A DNA stretch of 8,375 nucleotides, taken from contig JABDPD010000039.1 of the NCBI GenBank assembly GCA_013042895.1, forward strand, positions 1 through 8,375. The letters are read 5' to 3'. Below the pieces are notes generated by a model. That model ran no database searches. It was given only the letters and a program-made list of their open reading frames with translations, and had not been told where the DNA came from. The DNA is from Boseongicola sp. (GTDB lineage: Bacteria; Pseudomonadota; Alphaproteobacteria; Rhodobacterales; Rhodobacteraceae). Within the stretch, counting starts at the first letter, position 1. Each line of letters opens with the position of its first letter. The translations under genes were made by a program, and so were the position numbers. Positions 6,433-8,375 of this stretch are shown piece after piece.

Positions 6433-6679
6433 TGTCACCTCACCCGCTTGCCTTCTTACGCGGAAATTTTCTTCCCTGTATTGAAGCAATAAACCCGGAT
6501 GGAAGTTATTCGAAGTTGGTCATTAGATTTCTCTCAAAGAAACAGACGGTTGTTCTATCGAACTCCAACGGCAAAAGAATAATTCCCTTCCCCCCGAGCT
6601 GAAGTATGCCGCTAATGTTCTCGAGAGCGGGATGAAAATGCGATTGGCCATGGCCAACAGAATGTTCAGACAGGACTAA
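6432..6679 (+). pseudogene. Unrecognised short open frame with possible frameshift (remnant)
   Basis: An ATG at 6432 opens a 56-codon frame ending at TGA 6600-6602 (begins MSPHPLAFLRGNFLP). If one base is restored in the C-run at 6591-6596, the frame would continue as PELKYAANVLESGMKMRLAM to a TAA at 6677. The same frame is then open again from 6680 to 6853 (LAKKRVPKTVGFVRKAVIG), without a start codon. I do not recognise the product. No good Shine-Dalgarno precedes the ATG, which overlaps the integrase remnant's TAA. Base composition is low here (22 G/C of 60 in 6481-6540), unlike the operon before it. It could be a decayed cargo gene or simply chance. Between 6680 and 6842 I see no other feature. 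Confidence 0.25.
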
Positions 6680-6842
6680 GTACCGCATCTGGCGAAGAAG
6701 CGGGTTCCGAAGACGGTCGGCTTTGTCCGCAAGGCAGTCATTGGTGCGCAGCGCGGCTTCGATCCCAAAATAGGCGTGTTACCTTCCAATTTGAGGACAC
6801 TGATAGTAACTCTCTTCGAACGCCTCCATTCGGAATTTTGCC

Positions 6843-7622
6843 ATGCTCTTTGACGAAATTGTAAATCTAGATAAGCATCCAATTTCCCAAGCTGACTACA
6901 GCGCCGAGTGTCGCTTGACGCTTGATAGCGAGGGGGTATTGGTGCTCGAGGACTTCATAGTTCCCGAAGCCCTGAAACTGATGCAAGCTGAAGGCGCCGC
7001 TGCGCTGGACAGCGCCTTTTTCTGCGGCCAAAGTCACTCGGTCTATCTCACACCGGACAATCCGGCATATCCTGAAGATCATCCTGCAAACCGCAAAGTT
7101 CTATCATCCAAAGGGTGCATTTGCGATGATGTAATCGGCGCAACGTCACCTCTGCGTGTTCTCTATGATGATCCGAACTTCCGTAGTTTCGTGACCGAGA
7201 CGACTGGCCAGGCAGAGCTGCACCCCTACGCTGATACGCTGTCATCGATCAATGTACATTACGCTAACCGCGGCCAAGAGCTGGGCTGGCACTTTGATAA
7301 TTCGAGCTTCGCGATAACTTTGCTTATCCAGAAACCCGATTCAGGCAGCCGGTTCGAATTCGTTAAGGGATTGCGGGACGCGGATGCTGGTGAAATGAAC
7401 TATGATGGTGTGGATGCAGTGCTTCGTGGAGACATACAGCCAAAGGTTCTGTCCATGGAGCCGGGAACTCTGGTTCTATTTCGTGGGCGAAACTCAATCC
7501 ATCGGGTCACTCCCAACGAGAGCGATAGGATGCGGATGCTCGCCGTTCTGGCCTATAACGCTGAACCCGGCGTGAAACTATCCGAAAGTGCCAGAATGAC
7601 GTTCTATGGCCGCTTGAGTTAA
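6843..7622 (+). CDS. Fe(II)/2-oxoglutarate-dependent oxygenase (HalD/ArpA-like family)
   Basis: An intact 259-aa cupin-fold non-haem iron oxygenase. The iron site is visible as H150-x-D152 in ELGWHFDNSSFAITLLIQ and the distal H220 in GRNSIHRVTP, with R229/R231 as candidates for the 2-oxoglutarate-binding arginine. The opening IVNLDKHPI, the central LSSINVHYANRGQELGWHFD, GTLVLFRGRNSIHRV and the closing FYGRLS match the family that includes the lysine halogenase HalD and 'ArpA' proteins. HalD-type halogenases carry HxG; here the aspartate is present, so hydroxylation or another oxygenation is expected. The substrate is unknown. ATG at 6843 gives the family-typical N-terminus, but only a weak GGA (6832-6834) precedes it and no clear promoter was found. 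It follows the integrase scar, so it may be cargo of the old element or its first chromosomal neighbour; the gene itself shows no decay. Confidence 0.85.
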   Translation: MLFDEIVNLDKHPISQADYSAECRLTLDSEGVLVLEDFIVPEALKLMQAEGAAALDSAFFCGQSHSVYLTPDNPAYPEDHPANRKVLSSKGCICDDVIGATSPLRVLYDDPNFRSFVTETTGQAELHPYADTLSSINVHYANRGQELGWHFDNSSFAITLLIQKPDSGSRFEFVKGLRDADAGEMNYDGVDAVLRGDIQPKVLSMEPGTLVLFRGRNSIHRVTPNESDRMRMLAVLAYNAEPGVKLSESARMTFYGRLS

Positions 7623-7919
7623 CTAAAATAGATCAGCTGCGTTAGAACGATTTGTGTCGGTACGCTCTTTCCACGACAAATGGGAGTTACAGCTTCGTCC
7701 CGCTTAGCGGTCGTTCAGGCAGGTCGCAGATAATGACCGTTTTGAGCCGAGAGTGTCTAGTGCTGCAACTTCAAAAACGGCCGCATCGGGTGGGAAGCTG
7801 ACTTTCGCTGCTGGTGCCTCAACATCCAGTGGGCGAACGATAGGAGATATTTGCATCGAGTGCGGAAGCTTTGCCTAAGGGACAAAGGCGAGTCAGAGGC
7901 TTTTCGTGCCTATGTTCAA
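7623..7919. other. Convergent intergenic region, no gene seen
   Basis: This 297-bp stretch lies between the 3' ends of the oxygenase (+) and the hydrolase (-). I see no convincing coding frame, RNA gene or strong terminator. It holds a short perfect palindrome CCGCTTAGCGG at 7700-7710 and a weak GCCT...AGGC inverted pair near 7873-7889. The part around 7770-7815 recalls degenerate intergenic repeats seen in Roseobacter-type genomes, but I cannot confirm that from one copy. Confidence 0.5.
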
Positions 7920-8375
7920 CTAGTTCTGTAGTATGCTCCATGTGTTGGTTCCGGTGACCGTGAGGCCTGCTCGCTCATTCGCAGCCAAGCGTTGGTTCAG
8001 CAAGAGATTGAGGTCATCACCGACTCTGGCATCATGAATATGATAAAGGTGACCGCTGGCGTCTACGTCTGGTAGCATGCTGACGTCAATTACTTCGACC
8101 CCATCCAAAGATGAAACATCGTTACCCGCCTGTCCGAGTCTCTGGTAACCATGGAGTTGAGCCGAAACGGCTAGTGGCCGGTCTTCGTCTGACACGTAGA
8201 TCGTGAATCCCTCAGCAATTCGGGAAATGCGCGGCCACAGCCGTACGAAAATTTCAAAATCCATATCCGGCGCCAGCAACACGACATGCCCCACGCGTTC
8301 TTCCGGATAGCGAGAGGCGATCTCGGCCAATGCCAAAACAACGCCTCGCCCGCCCAAACTGTGCCCAATGACATC
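7920..8375 (-). CDS. DUF900-type alpha/beta hydrolase, C-terminal part (5' end beyond window)
   Basis: The C-terminal 151 residues of an alpha/beta-hydrolase, open at the window edge. The nucleophile elbow GHSLGGRG is visible right at the edge (serine at partial residue 6). It is followed by a strand and helix (ERVGHVVLLAPDMDFEIFV), then YVSDEDRPLAVSAQLHGYQR, which contains the acid candidates D63 and D65, and DVSMLP...SGHLYHIHDARVGDD with candidate catalytic H109. This order (YVS..D.AL..S..LHG..RLG, then VDVS, then GH.Y) fits the DUF900/COG4782 family of predicted esterases or lipases. Stop TAG is at 7922-7920. The visible first in-frame TTG is internal, since the GHS motif lies upstream of it. 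Natural substrate is unknown. N-terminal lipoprotein or transmembrane features common in the family cannot be checked here. Confidence 0.82.
   Translation of the reverse strand, partial: DVIGHSLGGRGVVLALAEIASRYPEERVGHVVLLAPDMDFEIFVRLWPRISRIAEGFTIYVSDEDRPLAVSAQLHGYQRLGQAGNDVSSLDGVEVIDVSMLPDVDASGHLYHIHDARVGDDLNLLLNQRLAANERAGLTVTGTNTWSILQN

Noticed and set aside
6506..6688. 60-codon - strand frame in the remnant region
   Set aside because: It has an ATG but no ribosome binding site and no recognisable motif. The decayed + strand frames are an equally good reading, so neither is called as an intact gene.
1..8375. CRISPR array, intact transposon or terminal inverted repeats
   Set aside because: No regularly spaced direct repeats and no transposase frame were seen; the only mobile-element signal is the integrase fossil.

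Overview
The window looks like a chromosomal or megaplasmid segment of a marine alphaproteobacterium, most likely a Rhodobacteraceae/Roseobacter-type bacterium. This rests on the moderately high GC, the protein flavour (DmdA-like, DmdB-like, SBP56, HalD-like oxygenase, DUF900 hydrolase) and the dense same-strand operon. It is an inference from gene content, not a taxonomic assignment.

Positions 1-5817 hold six tightly packed + strand genes that read as one operon: a selenium-binding protein 56/methanethiol oxidase homologue (5' end cut by the window), a plant-type [2Fe-2S] ferredoxin, a small CoA_binding_2 (YccU-like) protein, a crotonase-fold protein of the ECHDC3 type, an acyl-CoA ligase resembling methylmercaptopropionate-CoA ligase (DmdB), and a GcvT-family methyltransferase resembling DMSP demethylase (DmdA). 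Genes 1/2 overlap by 4 bp (GTGA), genes 4/5 overlap by 4 bp (ATGA), and the other gaps are 3, 70 and 39 bp. Together they suggest a pathway that demethylates a methylsulfonium compound (DMSP or a relative), activates the methylthio acid to its CoA thioester, processes it on a crotonase, and oxidises the released methanethiol. An acyl-CoA dehydrogenase (DmdC) is not in the window. The crotonase lacks both canonical catalytic glutamates, so the pathway may differ from the textbook DmdABCD route.

Positions 5818-6842 (about 1 kb) hold no intact gene. They contain a badly decayed tyrosine-recombinase/integrase (at least four in-frame stops, a frameshift, no catalytic domain), preceded by a stretch resembling the D-arm and anticodon arm of tRNA-Gly(UCC). 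After it comes a lower-GC stretch with a short open frame and further frame remnants. This looks like the scar of an old integrative element.

Positions 6843-7622 encode an intact non-haem Fe(II)/2-oxoglutarate oxygenase related to the HalD/ArpA-type family, with an HxD...H site. Positions 7623-7919 are a convergent intergenic region with no gene. Positions 7920-8375 hold the C-terminal part of a - strand DUF900-type alpha/beta hydrolase that runs off the window end.
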